Assembly: GCA_963803755.1 (NCBI GenBank) | Contig: CAWDNP010000001.1 | Coordinates: 1-34,386 of the forward strand | Direction: 5' to 3' | Origin: CAVUPF01 sp963803755 | GTDB lineage: Bacteria > Actinomycetota > Thermoleophilia > Solirubrobacterales > 70-9 | Length of the DNA stretch: 34,386 bases | Shown: in pieces, positions 1-8,936 of the stretch | How positions within the stretch are numbered: the stretch's first letter is position 1 | How the letters are laid out: each line of letters begins with the position of its first letter | Translations under genes and position numbers: made by a program | Notes under the pieces: generated by a model | Told to the model about the DNA's origin: nothing | What the model saw: only the letters and a program-made list of their open reading frames with translations | Database searches by the model: none

Positions 1-1277
1 TTCCAGCGCCGCGCGGATCACCTCCGGCTCGGTCGAGTCGATCTGGATCGGCGCCGGCTGGGTGAGCGAGATGCGCTTGATACGGCGGCCATCTGCGCGT
101 CCTCGTCGGAGCGCTCGGTCAGCGCCACGCAGATATCGAGCACGTGGGCGCCGCCGCTCACCTGGTCCTCGGCAACCTGGACCAGGCCGTCGTAGTCCTC
201 GGCAAGCAGCAGCTCCTTCGCCCGGCGTGAGCCCTGTGAGTTGACCCGCTCGCCGATCAGGGTCGGGCGTGGCTCCTGGACCAGCGGGGTGGAGGTCATC
301 ATCGAGGAGAGTTGAGGTGGGCCGGGCGCGGGGCGCTCGCCCGGCACCCGGCCCCTGACCCGCTCACCGATCGCGGCGATGTGCGCGGGCGTCGTCCCGC
401 AGCAGCCGCCGACGATGCCGACGCCGTAGCGCTCGACGAACTCGCCCAGTGTCGCGGCCAGCGGCTCGGGCTCCTCGGGGAAGATCGTCTCGCCGTCGGG
501 GCCCTGCAGGGGAAGGCCGGCGTTGGGGATGCAATGGACCGGCAGCGGGCTGTTCTCGCCGAGGTAGCGGATCGCGTCCCGCATGTCCTCCGGCCCGGTC
601 GAGCAGTTGAGCCCGATCACGTCGACGTCGAGCGCAGCCAGCGTGGTCAGCACCGCCTGGATGTCGGTGCCGAGAAGCATCTTGCCGCCCTGGGGCAGGA
701 GGGAGACGCTGGCCTGGATCGGCAGCCTGCGAGCGCTCGCCACAAAAGCCTCGCGAGCGCCGAAGATCGCCGCCTTCACCTCGAGGATGTCCTGCGCGGT
801 CTCGATGATGATCAGGTCAGCGCCGCCCTCGATCAGGCCGCTCGCCTGCTCGGCGAAGACCTCGACCAGCTTGGCGAAGGAGATGTCGCCCAGGGTTGGG
901 TCGGTGGAGGCGGGCAGGAACCCGGTCGGCCCGATCGAGCCGGCGACGAAGCGCTCTGGGCCCGCCGCCTTGCGGGCGATCTGCGCCGCGGTGGTGTTGA
1001 TCTCCAGGGTGTGCTCGCCCAGCCCCCACTCGTCGAGCTTCAGCCGCGAGCCCTGGAAGGTGTCGGTCTCGACCACCTCGGCGCCGGCCTCGAGCATCGA
1101 GGCGTGGACGCCCTCGATCACGTCGGGGCGGTTGAGCACCAGCGCCTCATGGCATTTGCCGGCCAGCCCGCCGTAATCGGCCTGGGTCAGCTCGAACTGC
1201 TCCAGGGTCGCGCCCATGCCGCCGTCAAAGACGACGACGCGCTCCCGCGTTGCGCCTAGGTAGTCACGATCTGGCAT
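1..1277 (-). CDS. metH: Methionine synthase MetH (cobalamin-dependent type), 5' part, runs off the window, one frameshift
   Basis: Transfers a methyl group to homocysteine to make methionine in the cytoplasm. Residues about 10-310 form the homocysteine S-methyltransferase barrel: an FDGGMGATLE start, and the zinc-binding cysteines in GLNCSTG and GGCCGTTP. From about residue 335 a pterin-binding domain begins (TLIGERVNSQGSRRAKELL), so this is a multidomain MetH and not a stand-alone homocysteine methyltransferase; the B12 domains would lie beyond the left edge. The frame breaks near position 82. Restoring one G gives the expected continuation (MAAVIKRISLTQPAPIQIDS) to the window edge, which suggests a sequencing deletion. 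The ATG at 1277 is preceded by GGAGGTGA about 12 bases upstream and by a SAM-I riboswitch, which independently supports the methionine assignment. Confidence 0.93.
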
Positions 1278-1295
1278 CGGTAAAGACTGTCACCT

Positions 1296-1390
1296 CCATC
1301 GACCCCGGCTGTAGCACCGCACCTTGATCCGGAGATCTCGGCCGGTTGCTGCGGTGTCCTCGGGCCGGGACCCTCGACCGCTCTCGATGG
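1296..1390 (-). promoter_or_regulatory. SAM-I (S-box) riboswitch in the metH leader
   Basis: Read on the minus strand from 1390 to 1296, the leader shows the S-box core in order: CCATC (P1, 5' side), GAGAGCGGTCGAGGG, GGCCC, a GCAACC box, a variable P3 hairpin with CCGG arms, GGTGCTACAGCC, and GATGG (P1, 3' side, complementary to CCATC). These match the conserved parts of the SAM-I aptamer as found in actinobacteria (recalled, not searched). The P1 3' strand runs directly into GGAGGTGA, the likely metH ribosome-binding site. SAM binding would stabilise P1 and could hide the ribosome-binding site, switching translation off when SAM is plentiful. No U-tract terminator is visible, so translational control is the better guess. 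Confidence 0.88.
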
Positions 1391-1409
1391 TCTACGAAAT
1401 GTAGCGAAG

Positions 1410-2975
1410 TCAGCCGCGCATGCCCAGCCGACGCCGCAGATCGCGGGCATTGAACGCCTGGACGATCCGCCTCACCAGGCTGCGGCGGCCCTTGGTGTAG
1501 GGGTACCAGGTGGGTTCGCGCTTGCCGCCGAAGCGGGTGATCACCAGGGACTCCGAGCGGCAGTACTTCTTGATCCCCGGCTCGCCGTGGCGGAAGCCGA
1601 TCCCCGACTGCTTCCAGCCGCCGAACGGTACGTCAGAGGAGAGGTAGTTGACGAGCACGTCGTTGACGTTGACCGAGCCGCACTCGACCCGCCGCGCCAC
1701 CCGCTCGGCCCGCTCCCGCTCCCCGAACACCGACGCCGCGAGTCCGTAACGACTGTCGTTGGCGAGCCGCAGCGCCTCCTCGGAGTCACGCACCTTCATC
1801 ACCCCGACCACGGGGCCGAAGGTCTCCTCGCGCATCACCTTCATCGAGTGGTCGACGCCGACCAGCACGGTCGGCTCGAAGTAGTCGCCGGGGCCCTCGA
1901 CCCGCTTGCCCCCGGTCAGCGCCCTGGCGCCGGAGGCGATCGCATCGTCTACGTGCTCCTCGACGATCGCAGTCTGCCTTGGCGAGGTCATCGCGCCGAC
2001 GTCCTTGCCGAAGCGGCGGTCGTCGGCTCCCTGGCGCAGCTTGCCGACCTCCGCCGCCAGCTTGCCGACGAACTCGTCATAGACCTGCTCCTCGACGTAG
2101 ATCCGCTCCACCGACATGCAGATCTGCCCGGAGTTCATCATCCCGCCCCAGGCCGCCGCGTTGGCGGCGCGGTCGATGTCGGCGTCGGCGAGGACGATCA
2201 TCGGGTCCTTGCCGCCCAGCTCGAGGCTGACCGGGGTCAGCGTCTCGGCGGCGCGGGCCATCACCTTGCGCCCGGTGCGGTCTGAGCCGGTGAACTGGAC
2301 GAAGTCGACCGCATCGATCAGGGCTTCGCCGGTCTCGCCGATGCCCTGCACGCAGTCAAGGACGTCGGGCCCGCCGATCTCCTCCTTCCAAGCCCCAACG
2401 ACCTCGGCCAGCCCCAGCGGGGTGAACTCCGAGGGCTTGATCACCACCGCCGCGCCCGCCTGCATCGCCGGGATCGCGTCACCCAGGGCCAGGATCAGGG
2501 GAAAGTTCCAAGGGCTGATGATCCCCACCACCGGGTGAGGTCGGTACTGGATTCGCAGCTTCTTCGTGGCGAGCAGCGGGGTGTGCGGGCGGACGCTCTC
2601 CTCGCCGATGAACTTCGCCGCCTTGGTCCCGTAGAAGTTGATCAGATCGGCGAGGTAGGCCGGCTCATTGGAGGCGTCGGCGCGGACCTTGCCGGTCTCC
2701 AGCTGCATCGTGTCCAGCACCCGGTCGGAGTTGTCGAGCAGCCAGTCGCGCAGCTTCCCGAGCCAGCGGTAGCGGCCCTCGATCCCGAGCGCCTCCCACT
2801 CGGGCTGGTTGGCGCGCACCCGGGCGACGGTCTCGGCGACCGCTTGCGGGGGGTCGATCGCGACGGTCCTGATCAGGCCGCCGGTAGCCGGGTTGTAGAC
2901 CTCAAGACGATCCGCGCCGGCGGCGCTTACCGCGTCGATCGTCTCGCTGCTCGTCTCCACGGTTCCACTCTCCAC
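1410..2975 (-). CDS. Aldehyde dehydrogenase (NAD(P)+-dependent, ALDH superfamily)
   Basis: Oxidises an aldehyde to the acid; the substrate cannot be read from sequence. About 521 residues, full length for the family. Visible motifs: SPWNFPL, cofactor-binding FTGSDRTGRKV, general-base glutamate in VSLELGGKDP, catalytic cysteine in NSGQICMSVERIYV, and a late EETFGPVVGV. The C-terminal tail (KREPTWYPYTKGRR plus a basic stretch) is longer than in many soluble ALDHs. Likely starts are the GTG at 2975, spaced well behind AGGAAGGG, or the GTG at 2981. The open frame extends to 3188 but would overlap the next gene. A perfect palindrome at 2998-3015 lies just upstream. metH follows downstream after a riboswitch-containing gap and so has its own control. 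A succinate-semialdehyde or fatty-aldehyde role is possible. Confidence 0.9.
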   Translation of the reverse strand: MESGTVETSSETIDAVSAAGADRLEVYNPATGGLIRTVAIDPPQAVAETVARVRANQPEWEALGIEGRYRWLGKLRDWLLDNSDRVLDTMQLETGKVRADASNEPAYLADLINFYGTKAAKFIGEESVRPHTPLLATKKLRIQYRPHPVVGIISPWNFPLILALGDAIPAMQAGAAVVIKPSEFTPLGLAEVVGAWKEEIGGPDVLDCVQGIGETGEALIDAVDFVQFTGSDRTGRKVMARAAETLTPVSLELGGKDPMIVLADADIDRAANAAAWGGMMNSGQICMSVERIYVEEQVYDEFVGKLAAEVGKLRQGADDRRFGKDVGAMTSPRQTAIVEEHVDDAIASGARALTGGKRVEGPGDYFEPTVLVGVDHSMKVMREETFGPVVGVMKVRDSEEALRLANDSRYGLAASVFGERERAERVARRVECGSVNVNDVLVNYLSSDVPFGGWKQSGIGFRHGEPGIKKYCRSESLVITRFGGKREPTWYPYTKGRRSLVRRIVQAFNARDLRRRLGMRG

Positions 2976-2997
2976 CGGCACTCCCTTCCTCGACAGC

Positions 2998-3015
2998 GTT
3001 GGCTGGTCAGCCAAC
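2998..3015. promoter_or_regulatory. Palindromic operator (TetR-like) upstream of the aldehyde dehydrogenase
   Basis: GTTGGCTGGTCAGCCAAC has perfect 8-base arms around a GT centre and lies 22 bases upstream of the likely start at 2975, where a repressor would cover the promoter or early leader. A near-identical palindrome lies at 27742-27757 before the acyl-CoA dehydrogenase operon; both fit TTGRCTG-NN-CAGYCAA. Size and symmetry suit a TetR-family repressor. No such regulator is encoded in the window. Confidence 0.72.
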
Positions 3016-3042
3016 TTTACCCCGCTAGCGCGATTCGCCCCG

Positions 3043-3720
3043 CTATTGGCCGCGGTGCGCCTGCTTGCCGATTTCGACCACTTCGCCGTTGTCTGTGACG
3101 ATCGTGTTCGGGGGCACGCTGGAGATCCCAACCACGAAGGACCCGCCCGCCGCGACGCCGCCGGCGGTCTGGGTCTTGGCGACGCCATCGAGGCCGCTGT
3201 TGATCCTGTAGAGAATTGTGTAGTGCCCGGCCTTGACCGCGGTCAGCTTCCAGATCGCCTCGGTGCTGGCGCCGGGCCTCAGCGGGCCGAAGGCAAAGGT
3301 CTTTGAGTTCGCGGTCTGGGCGCCGCCGGGTTCTGAGGATCCGGCCAGCTTCGGGAAGTGTTCGGCCAGCACCCAGACCGGCCGGTTTGGGTTGGTGAGG
3401 CCCGGCTGGGGGTCGCGGATGCCAAAGGGCAGCGAGGAGTCTCGCCCCTGCCTGCCCGCGATCGAGACGGTTACGCTGAGTGCCGGGATCGTCTGGGCGC
3501 CCGCGTTGCGGACACCGAGCTGCAGCAGCGAGGTCTGGGCGAGCCTCTGGGCGGTCGGAAACCTCGCGTTTACGACTTGCACCCTGTAGGTGGCGGCCGT
3601 CTGGTTGGTGTTCGAGGAGGAGCCGCAGGCGGCGAGCAGCGCCGCCACGGCCACGGCGGCAACCCCGGCCACGGCGGCTCGTAGGCGGGTGCGCCGGGAA
3701 TTTGGTCCGGTCCCCCGCAA
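3043..3720 (-). CDS. Putative secreted lipoprotein of unknown function
   Basis: 225 residues beginning with a basic stretch (RRTRLR), a hydrophobic segment at about 15-31 and a lipobox LLAAC with the acylated cysteine at residue 32, so the mature protein is probably anchored on the outer face of the cytoplasmic membrane. The rest looks like a beta-rich extracellular domain (VQVVNARFPTAQRL, SVTVSIAGRQ, AIWKLTAVKAGHYTILYRIN). I do not recognise the domain. The start is the TTG at 3720; no strong ribosome-binding site decides it. The gene precedes the aldehyde dehydrogenase on the same strand, separated by about 70 bases that hold the palindromic operator, so they are probably separately controlled. 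Confidence 0.75.
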   Translation of the reverse strand: MRGTGPNSRRTRLRAAVAGVAAVAVAALLAACGSSSNTNQTAATYRVQVVNARFPTAQRLAQTSLLQLGVRNAGAQTIPALSVTVSIAGRQGRDSSLPFGIRDPQPGLTNPNRPVWVLAEHFPKLAGSSEPGGAQTANSKTFAFGPLRPGASTEAIWKLTAVKAGHYTILYRINSGLDGVAKTQTAGGVAAGGSFVVGISSVPPNTIVTDNGEVVEIGKQAHRGQ

Positions 3721-3892
3721 AGCCGGCGGAACATACCACGGAGGTTTGCCTGCACTCGGGCGCGTTTCGCGGTCTCGGGCGGGTTAGCCGGATCTCAACA
3801 CTCGTGTAACGGTTGGCGCCCAGCCGTTCCCATAGACTCAGTCCACCGAGCAGGTCGCTGCGCGCATGCGGCGCCGCTCATCGGAGGAGTAG

Positions 3893-4700
3893 ATGGTCAG
3901 ATCCGCTGTAGACAGGGCGTTCCTGCCGGCAAAGTCTCTGTTCGAGCAGGTGGGGGACTTGATGATCCTCACGGCGCGGACGATCGGCTCCGCCGTGCGC
4001 CCGCCCTACCCATACGGGGAGGAGTTCATCGGCCAGTTCCTCTTCGCCCTGCAGCTCTGCTGGTTCCCGCTGCTGGTCTCGACGGTGGCGATCTGCTTCG
4101 GTGCCCCGGGCCTGCAGGCAGCCAACTTCCTCACCCTGGTCGGCGCCCTGGACCGGCTCGGCGGCTTCTTCGTTTTGGCCGCGATCCGCGAAATCGGGCC
4201 ATTCGTGACCGCGGTCGTCGTCGCCGGCGTCGCCGGCACGGCGATCACCGCCGACCTCGGCGCCCGCAAGATCCGCGAGGAGCTCGACGCGCTGCAGGTG
4301 CTCGGCGTTGATCCGATCAAGAACCTGGTCGTGCCGCGCTTCCTGGCCCTGATGCTGATCACCGGGCTGCTCGACATCTTCGCGCTGGTCTTCGGGCTGA
4401 GCGGCGGGATCCTCACCGAGCTCCTCTACCACCAGTCGCTGGGCGGCTTCATGGCCACCCTCTTCTCCAACGCCTCGATCACCGACCTCTGGGGCTCGGT
4501 GATCAAGTGCACCCTGTTCGGCGCGATCATCGCCGTCGTCAGCTGCTACAAGGGGATGACCGCCTCCGGGGGGTGCGGCGGGCGTCGGGCGCGCCGTCAA
4601 CCAGTCGGTAGTCATCTCCATAATGGCGGTCTTCGCCTTCAACTACGTCTTCACCCAGACTCTGCTCGCCACCCATCCCGAACTGCAGGTGGTCCGATGA
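3893..4700 (+). CDS. YrbE/MlaE-type ABC permease, first of pair (one frameshift)
   Basis: Integral membrane permease of an MCE-type lipid importer; in the family two YrbE subunits pair with an Mkl/MlaF ATPase. The MlaE core is clear: REIGPFVTAVVVAGVAGTAI followed by ADLGARKIREELDALQVLG and a string of hydrophobic helices. An ATG at 3893 follows GGAGGAG. The frame breaks in a run of six G at 4568-4573. With five G the protein continues as GAAGVGRAVNQSVVISIM and ends HPELQVVR at 4700, about 268 residues, which is the normal family length. The stop then overlaps the next gene's ATG as ATGA, strong support that the extra G is an error. First gene of the long plus-strand operon. Confidence 0.9.
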
Positions 4701-5496
4701 ACGCCTGGTTTGAAGTCTCCGCGCGCCTGGCTTGATTCCTTCGGGGAGATCGCCCGCTTTGGCTCGCGGATGGCCGGCCTGGTCTACTCGGGCCGCGTCC
4801 TTCGCTTCTTCGGCGAGAGCCTGCGCCAGGCTGGGATCCTGATCCTCGGCTCGGCGCTCATCATCTGGGGACTCGTCTTCGTCTTGGGCCTGCAGTGCGG
4901 GATCGAGGGCGCTTACCTGCTGCGCGCCCAGGGCGCCCCTGCCTACGCCGGCGTCTTCTCGGCCTGGTGCGATTTGCGCGAGATATTGCCCTACGCGTTC
5001 GGCTACATGCTGGCGGCAAAGGTGGGGACCGGGATCGCCGCCGAGCTGGGTGCGATGCGGATCTCCGATGAGATCGATGCTCTGGAGGTGATGGGGGTGC
5101 AGCCGGTCACCTACCTCTGCGCCACCCGCCTTTTGGCTGCCTGGATCGCGCTCCCGTTCATGTACCTGGTCGGGATCGGGATCATGTACCTGGCCAGCTA
5201 CATCGCCGTCGTCAAGCAGATCGGCGACGTCTCCTCGGGGGGCTACGAACTGATCTTCTGGCAGTTCCAGAACCCCCCAGACCTGATCTTCAGCTTGATC
5301 AAGGGGATGGTGATGGCGACCGCGATCGTGATGGTCGGCTGCTATTACGGCTACACCGCCTCCGGCGGACCGGTCGGGGTGGGAACCGCTACCGCGAAGT
5401 CGATGGTCCTCAACATCATCTTGGTCCATATCATCGGGATGCTGGGGACCGTTGGTCTTCTGGGGGGCCAATCCAAGGGCGCCGATAGGAGGCTGA
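4697..5496 (+). CDS. YrbE/MlaE-type ABC permease, second of pair (two frameshifts)
   Basis: Second permease subunit of the MCE-type transporter. The body carries the MlaE signature (GYMLAAKVGTGIAAELGAMR, ISDEIDALEVMGVQPVTYL) and ends with GYTASGGPVGVGTATAKSMV. Two indels disturb it. An extra T in TTT at 4709-4711 separates the ATG at 4697 from the body; removing it gives MNAWLKSPRAWLDSFGE. An extra base near 5452 hides the true C-terminus; removing it gives VVFWGANPRAPIGG and a TGA at 5494-5496. The corrected product is about 265 residues, starts in an ATGA overlap with the first permease, and stops three bases before the ATPase ATG. Without correction the frame would start at TTG 4710 and run into the ATPase gene. 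Confidence 0.9.
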
Positions 5497-5499
5497 CCT

Positions 5500-6462
5500 A
5501 TGTCGATGGACGATCCGAACCAGGTCGGCGAGACAGAGTTTGAGGCGGAGGTGAGCGCCGATGCACCGCCGCCCGAGCCTGAGCCGAGCGGTCCCTACGT
5601 CGGCCCCGACGGGGCAGTGATGGGCCGTGACTTCGTCATCCCCGGCGTCGATCCCAGCGAGCCCGATCCCTATCGCTTCCACACCGGTCGCAAGCGCGAC
5701 CACGGCGGCGAGGACGCGATCGAGATCATCGACCTGGTCAAGCAGTTCGGCCGAGCGCGCATCCTCAACGGGCTCAACCTCGGCCTTCCCGAGGACCAGG
5801 TCTCGATGGTGCTCGGCCCCTCGGGGACCGGCAAGAGCGTGCTGATCAAGCACATCGTCGGGCTGCTGCAGCCCGACTCCGGCGACGTGCTTGTCCACGG
5901 CGAATCGATCCCCAACATGACCGACGACGAGTTGTTCGAGGTGCGCAAAAAGTTTGGCCTGCTGTTCCAGGACGGAGCCCTGTTCGGCTCGATGAACATC
6001 TACGACAACACCGCCTTCCCGCTGCGCCAGCACACCGACAAAAGCGAGGAGGAGATCGGCGAGATCGTCAACCGCCGCCTCAAAGAGGTGGGGCTTACCG
6101 AGGCGATCTACAAGATGCCGAATGAGCTCTCGGGCGGGATGCGCAAGCGCGCCGGGTTCGCCCGGGCGCTGGTCCTCGAACCCCAGATCGTCATGTTCGA
6201 CGAGCCAGACTCAGGGTTGGACCCGGTTCGTACCGCGCTGCTTTGCGAGTTGATCCGCGAGGTGCACGCCGAGAACGGCGGCTGCTACCTGACGATCAGC
6301 CATGATCTCAACACGGCGCGCCGGATCGCCGACTTCCTCGCGGTGCTGTGGAACGGCAAAATCGTCGAGTCGGGTCCCAAAGAAGAACTGTTCGACTCGG
6401 AAAACGAGTTCGTGTCGCAGTTCCTCAAGGCGGACGTGAGCGGTCCGCTCTCGATGGATTGA
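5500..6462 (+). CDS. Mkl/MlaF-type ABC transporter ATPase
   Basis: Cytoplasmic ATPase that powers the YrbE permease pair. 320 residues. Residues 1 to about 65 are an acidic, proline-rich, probably disordered extension. The ABC domain follows with Walker A GPSGTGKS, Q-loop GLLFQDGALFGSMN, signature LSGGMRKRAGFARAL, and Walker B IVMFDEPDSGLDPVRT with the aspartate variant (DEPDSGLDP) known from Mkl proteins of MCE systems. H-loop: LTISHDLNTARR. The ATG at 5500 follows GGAGG at 5488-5492. Its stop overlaps the probable TTG start of the RND gene. No MCE-domain gene follows, unlike typical mce/mla operons. Confidence 0.95.
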   Translation: MSMDDPNQVGETEFEAEVSADAPPPEPEPSGPYVGPDGAVMGRDFVIPGVDPSEPDPYRFHTGRKRDHGGEDAIEIIDLVKQFGRARILNGLNLGLPEDQVSMVLGPSGTGKSVLIKHIVGLLQPDSGDVLVHGESIPNMTDDELFEVRKKFGLLFQDGALFGSMNIYDNTAFPLRQHTDKSEEEIGEIVNRRLKEVGLTEAIYKMPNELSGGMRKRAGFARALVLEPQIVMFDEPDSGLDPVRTALLCELIREVHAENGGCYLTISHDLNTARRIADFLAVLWNGKIVESGPKEELFDSENEFVSQFLKADVSGPLSMD

Positions 6463-8936
6463 GCGCAATTGCGGGCTGGTCGGTCCGCCACGCGCGCGCA
6501 GTCCTGACGATCTCGGTTATCTTCGCGATTGCGGCTGGGGTGGCCGCGACGCAGCTGTCGACCGATGCAGGTTCAGGGACCTTGGTCGATTCGGACACGG
6601 CCAGCTACCGGGCGACGCAGCATGTGCGGCAGGTATTTGGGGAAGAACCGGTGGTCGTGCTGGCCGAGGGAGACCTGCAGCGACTGGTGCTCACCGCGAA
6701 CCTGGGGCGGCTGCTTCGGCTGGAGGGATGCCTCTCGGGCAAGGTTCCGCAGGGGGCGAGGCCGATCCCCGGGCCCTGCACCGAGCTGGCGCGCCTTCAC
6801 CCGGTCCAGTTCCTCGCCGGTCCCGCCACCTTCTTAAACGAGGCGGTCATCCAGATCGACAGCCAGCTGAGCCGGCTGGCCGCTCGGATCCCACCCGAGG
6901 AATTCCGCCGCTACCTGCTCTCCGTCGCGGCCCACTACGGGATCACCAGCTTCCCCAGCCTCGGCAACCCCGACTTCCTGGCGAGCGTCGTCTTCGACAT
7001 GCGCCGGGGTCGCGAGGTGCCCAAGGCGCGGCTCGCCTACCTCTTCCCCAACGGCCACTCGGCCCAGATCGTCCTGCGCCTGCGCCCGGACCTGACCGAA
7101 GCCGCGCGCCACCGGGCGTTGGGCCTGATCCGCGAAGCGGTCTACGAAGCGACGCCGCGCCGGGTATGCGCCTTCCAGGGCCGCCCGGCCCCCTGCTTTG
7201 CGCTGCACGGTGGCCGCTACGTGATCTCCGGCGTGCCCGTCGTCGTCGACGGGCTGGCGCGGGCGCTGAAGGACTCCCTGCTGGTCCTCTTCGCGGTCGC
7301 CGTCGCGGTGATGGCGCTCACCCTGGCGGCGGTCTTCCGCTCCCGCTTCCGGCTCTTGCCGCTCGCCGTCGCGCTCGCCGCAGCCGGGCTTACCTTCGGC
7401 CTGCTTAAGCTGGTGGGCGGCTCGCTGACGATGGCCTCGATCGCGGTGCTGCCGATCCTGATCGGCCTCGCTGTCGACTACGCGATCCAGCTCCAGGCTC
7501 GCTATGACGAGGCGGTCGAGGGTGGCGCTAGCGGGGCCCAGGCGGCCCGCCTCGCGGCGGCGCGCGGGGCGCCGACGATCGCCACCGCCTGTCTTGCCAC
7601 GGCGGCGGGATTCCTCGCCCTTCAGCTCTCCCCGACGCCGATGGTGCGCAGCTTTGGGCTGCTGCTCGTCGCCGGGGTCGCCATCGCCTTCGCGCTGGCG
7701 CTGACCGCCGGCTTCGCGGCCCTCGGCCTCAGGCGGGAGCGGCCGGCCCATGCCCCAAGCCGGCTGACCGAGCTCCAGGGCCGGGCGGGGGCCCGGATCG
7801 GCAAGCTCAGTCGCAACGTCTTGGCCCTATCGCTCGCCCATTCGCGACGCGTCCTCGCGGTCGGGCTGGCGCTGGCCGCGATCGGTTGGGTTCTCGGGAC
7901 CCAGATCCAGACCGTTTCGGACATCCGCTCGCTTGCTCCGCAGAGCCTCCCCGCGCTGCGCGACCTCAACCAGCTTCAGGATGCCACTGGCGTCTCCGGC
8001 GAGCTCGAAGTCAGTGTCCAGGCCCCCGACCTTGCCGACCCCGCGACGATTCGCTGGATGGCGGCCTTCAAGCGAAGGGTGCTGAGGTCGAGCGGCTTTG
8101 GCGGGTCCGAGCCAAGCTGCAGCGCCGCCGAAGTCTGCCCCGGTCCGGCGCTGTCGGACTTCCTCACCGGCGGGGGCGGCAGGCTGAGCGGGCGGGGCAT
8201 CCGCGAAACCCTCGCGGAGCTCACCCCCTATGACCTCGAGCAGGTCGCCCCGGTCGATCCGAAGAGCGGCCGTCTCGGCCACACGGCGCTGATCTCCTTC
8301 GGCATCCGCGCCCAGTCGCTGGCCGGCCAGCAGGCGCTGATCGACCGGGTGCGGAGCGAGATCGGCACGCCAGGCTCCCCCGGCGGCCCGCCTTCGGGGG
8401 TCGAGGTGCGGCTCGCCGGGCTGCCGGTGATCGCCTCCGAGGCAGCGTCCGATCTCTCCGGCAGTCGCTACTGGCTCACCCTCGCCGGGCTGGCCGGGGT
8501 GGCGCTGGCGCTGCTCGCGGTCTACCGCTCGCTCTCCCGCGCCCTGCTACCGCTGGTCCCGACCGTGCTGGCGACCGGCTGGTCGGGGCTGGTCCTCTGG
8601 ATCAGCGGCATCCCGCTCAATCCGATGTCGGCGGCGCTGGGAGCGCTGACGATCGCGATCGCCACCGAGTTCAGCGTCATCCTCGCGGCGCGCTTCCACG
8701 AGGAGCTGGGCGGGGGGCGCTCGGTCTCTGAGGCCCTCCGTAGCGCCTATTCCCGGACCGGGGCCGCGGTGCTCGCCTCCGGCGTGACCGCGATCGCCGG
8801 CTTCGCGGTTCTGATCGCCAGCGACATCGCCATGCTTCGCGACTTCGGCTTCGTCACCGTGATCGACCTCGCGGTCGCCTTGCTGGGCGTGATGGCGGTG
8901 CTGCCGGCCGCGCTGGCCTGGAGCGAGGAGCGATGA
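6459..8936 (+). CDS. MMPL/RND superfamily transporter (HpnN-like)
   Basis: Large inner-membrane RND protein of about 825 residues with the typical duplicated layout: TM1 near the N-terminus (AVLTISVIFAIAAGVAA), a large extracytoplasmic domain, five clustered helices (from LLVLFAVAVAVMALTLAAVF onward, with PILIGLAVDYAIQLQARYDE), then a second copy from about residue 470 with the matching ALTIAIATEFSVILAARFHEE near the end. MMPL and HpnN proteins export lipids or hopanoids; the substrate here is unknown. The best start is TTG 6459, overlapping the ATPase stop as TTGA. The open frame upstream to 6348 lies inside the ATPase gene and is ignored. Translationally coupled to both neighbours, so it probably works with the YrbE/Mkl transporter. 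Confidence 0.9.
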   Translation: MSAIAGWSVRHARAVLTISVIFAIAAGVAATQLSTDAGSGTLVDSDTASYRATQHVRQVFGEEPVVVLAEGDLQRLVLTANLGRLLRLEGCLSGKVPQGARPIPGPCTELARLHPVQFLAGPATFLNEAVIQIDSQLSRLAARIPPEEFRRYLLSVAAHYGITSFPSLGNPDFLASVVFDMRRGREVPKARLAYLFPNGHSAQIVLRLRPDLTEAARHRALGLIREAVYEATPRRVCAFQGRPAPCFALHGGRYVISGVPVVVDGLARALKDSLLVLFAVAVAVMALTLAAVFRSRFRLLPLAVALAAAGLTFGLLKLVGGSLTMASIAVLPILIGLAVDYAIQLQARYDEAVEGGASGAQAARLAAARGAPTIATACLATAAGFLALQLSPTPMVRSFGLLLVAGVAIAFALALTAGFAALGLRRERPAHAPSRLTELQGRAGARIGKLSRNVLALSLAHSRRVLAVGLALAAIGWVLGTQIQTVSDIRSLAPQSLPALRDLNQLQDATGVSGELEVSVQAPDLADPATIRWMAAFKRRVLRSSGFGGSEPSCSAAEVCPGPALSDFLTGGGGRLSGRGIRETLAELTPYDLEQVAPVDPKSGRLGHTALISFGIRAQSLAGQQALIDRVRSEIGTPGSPGGPPSGVEVRLAGLPVIASEAASDLSGSRYWLTLAGLAGVALALLAVYRSLSRALLPLVPTVLATGWSGLVLWISGIPLNPMSAALGALTIAIATEFSVILAARFHEELGGGRSVSEALRSAYSRTGAAVLASGVTAIAGFAVLIASDIAMLRDFGFVTVIDLAVALLGVMAVLPAALAWSEER

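Noticed and set aside
4697..5496. Frameshifts around the second permease as programmed frameshifting
   Set aside because: No slippery heptamer with a downstream structure was apparent, and similar indels occur across unrelated genes in the window, so error is simpler.
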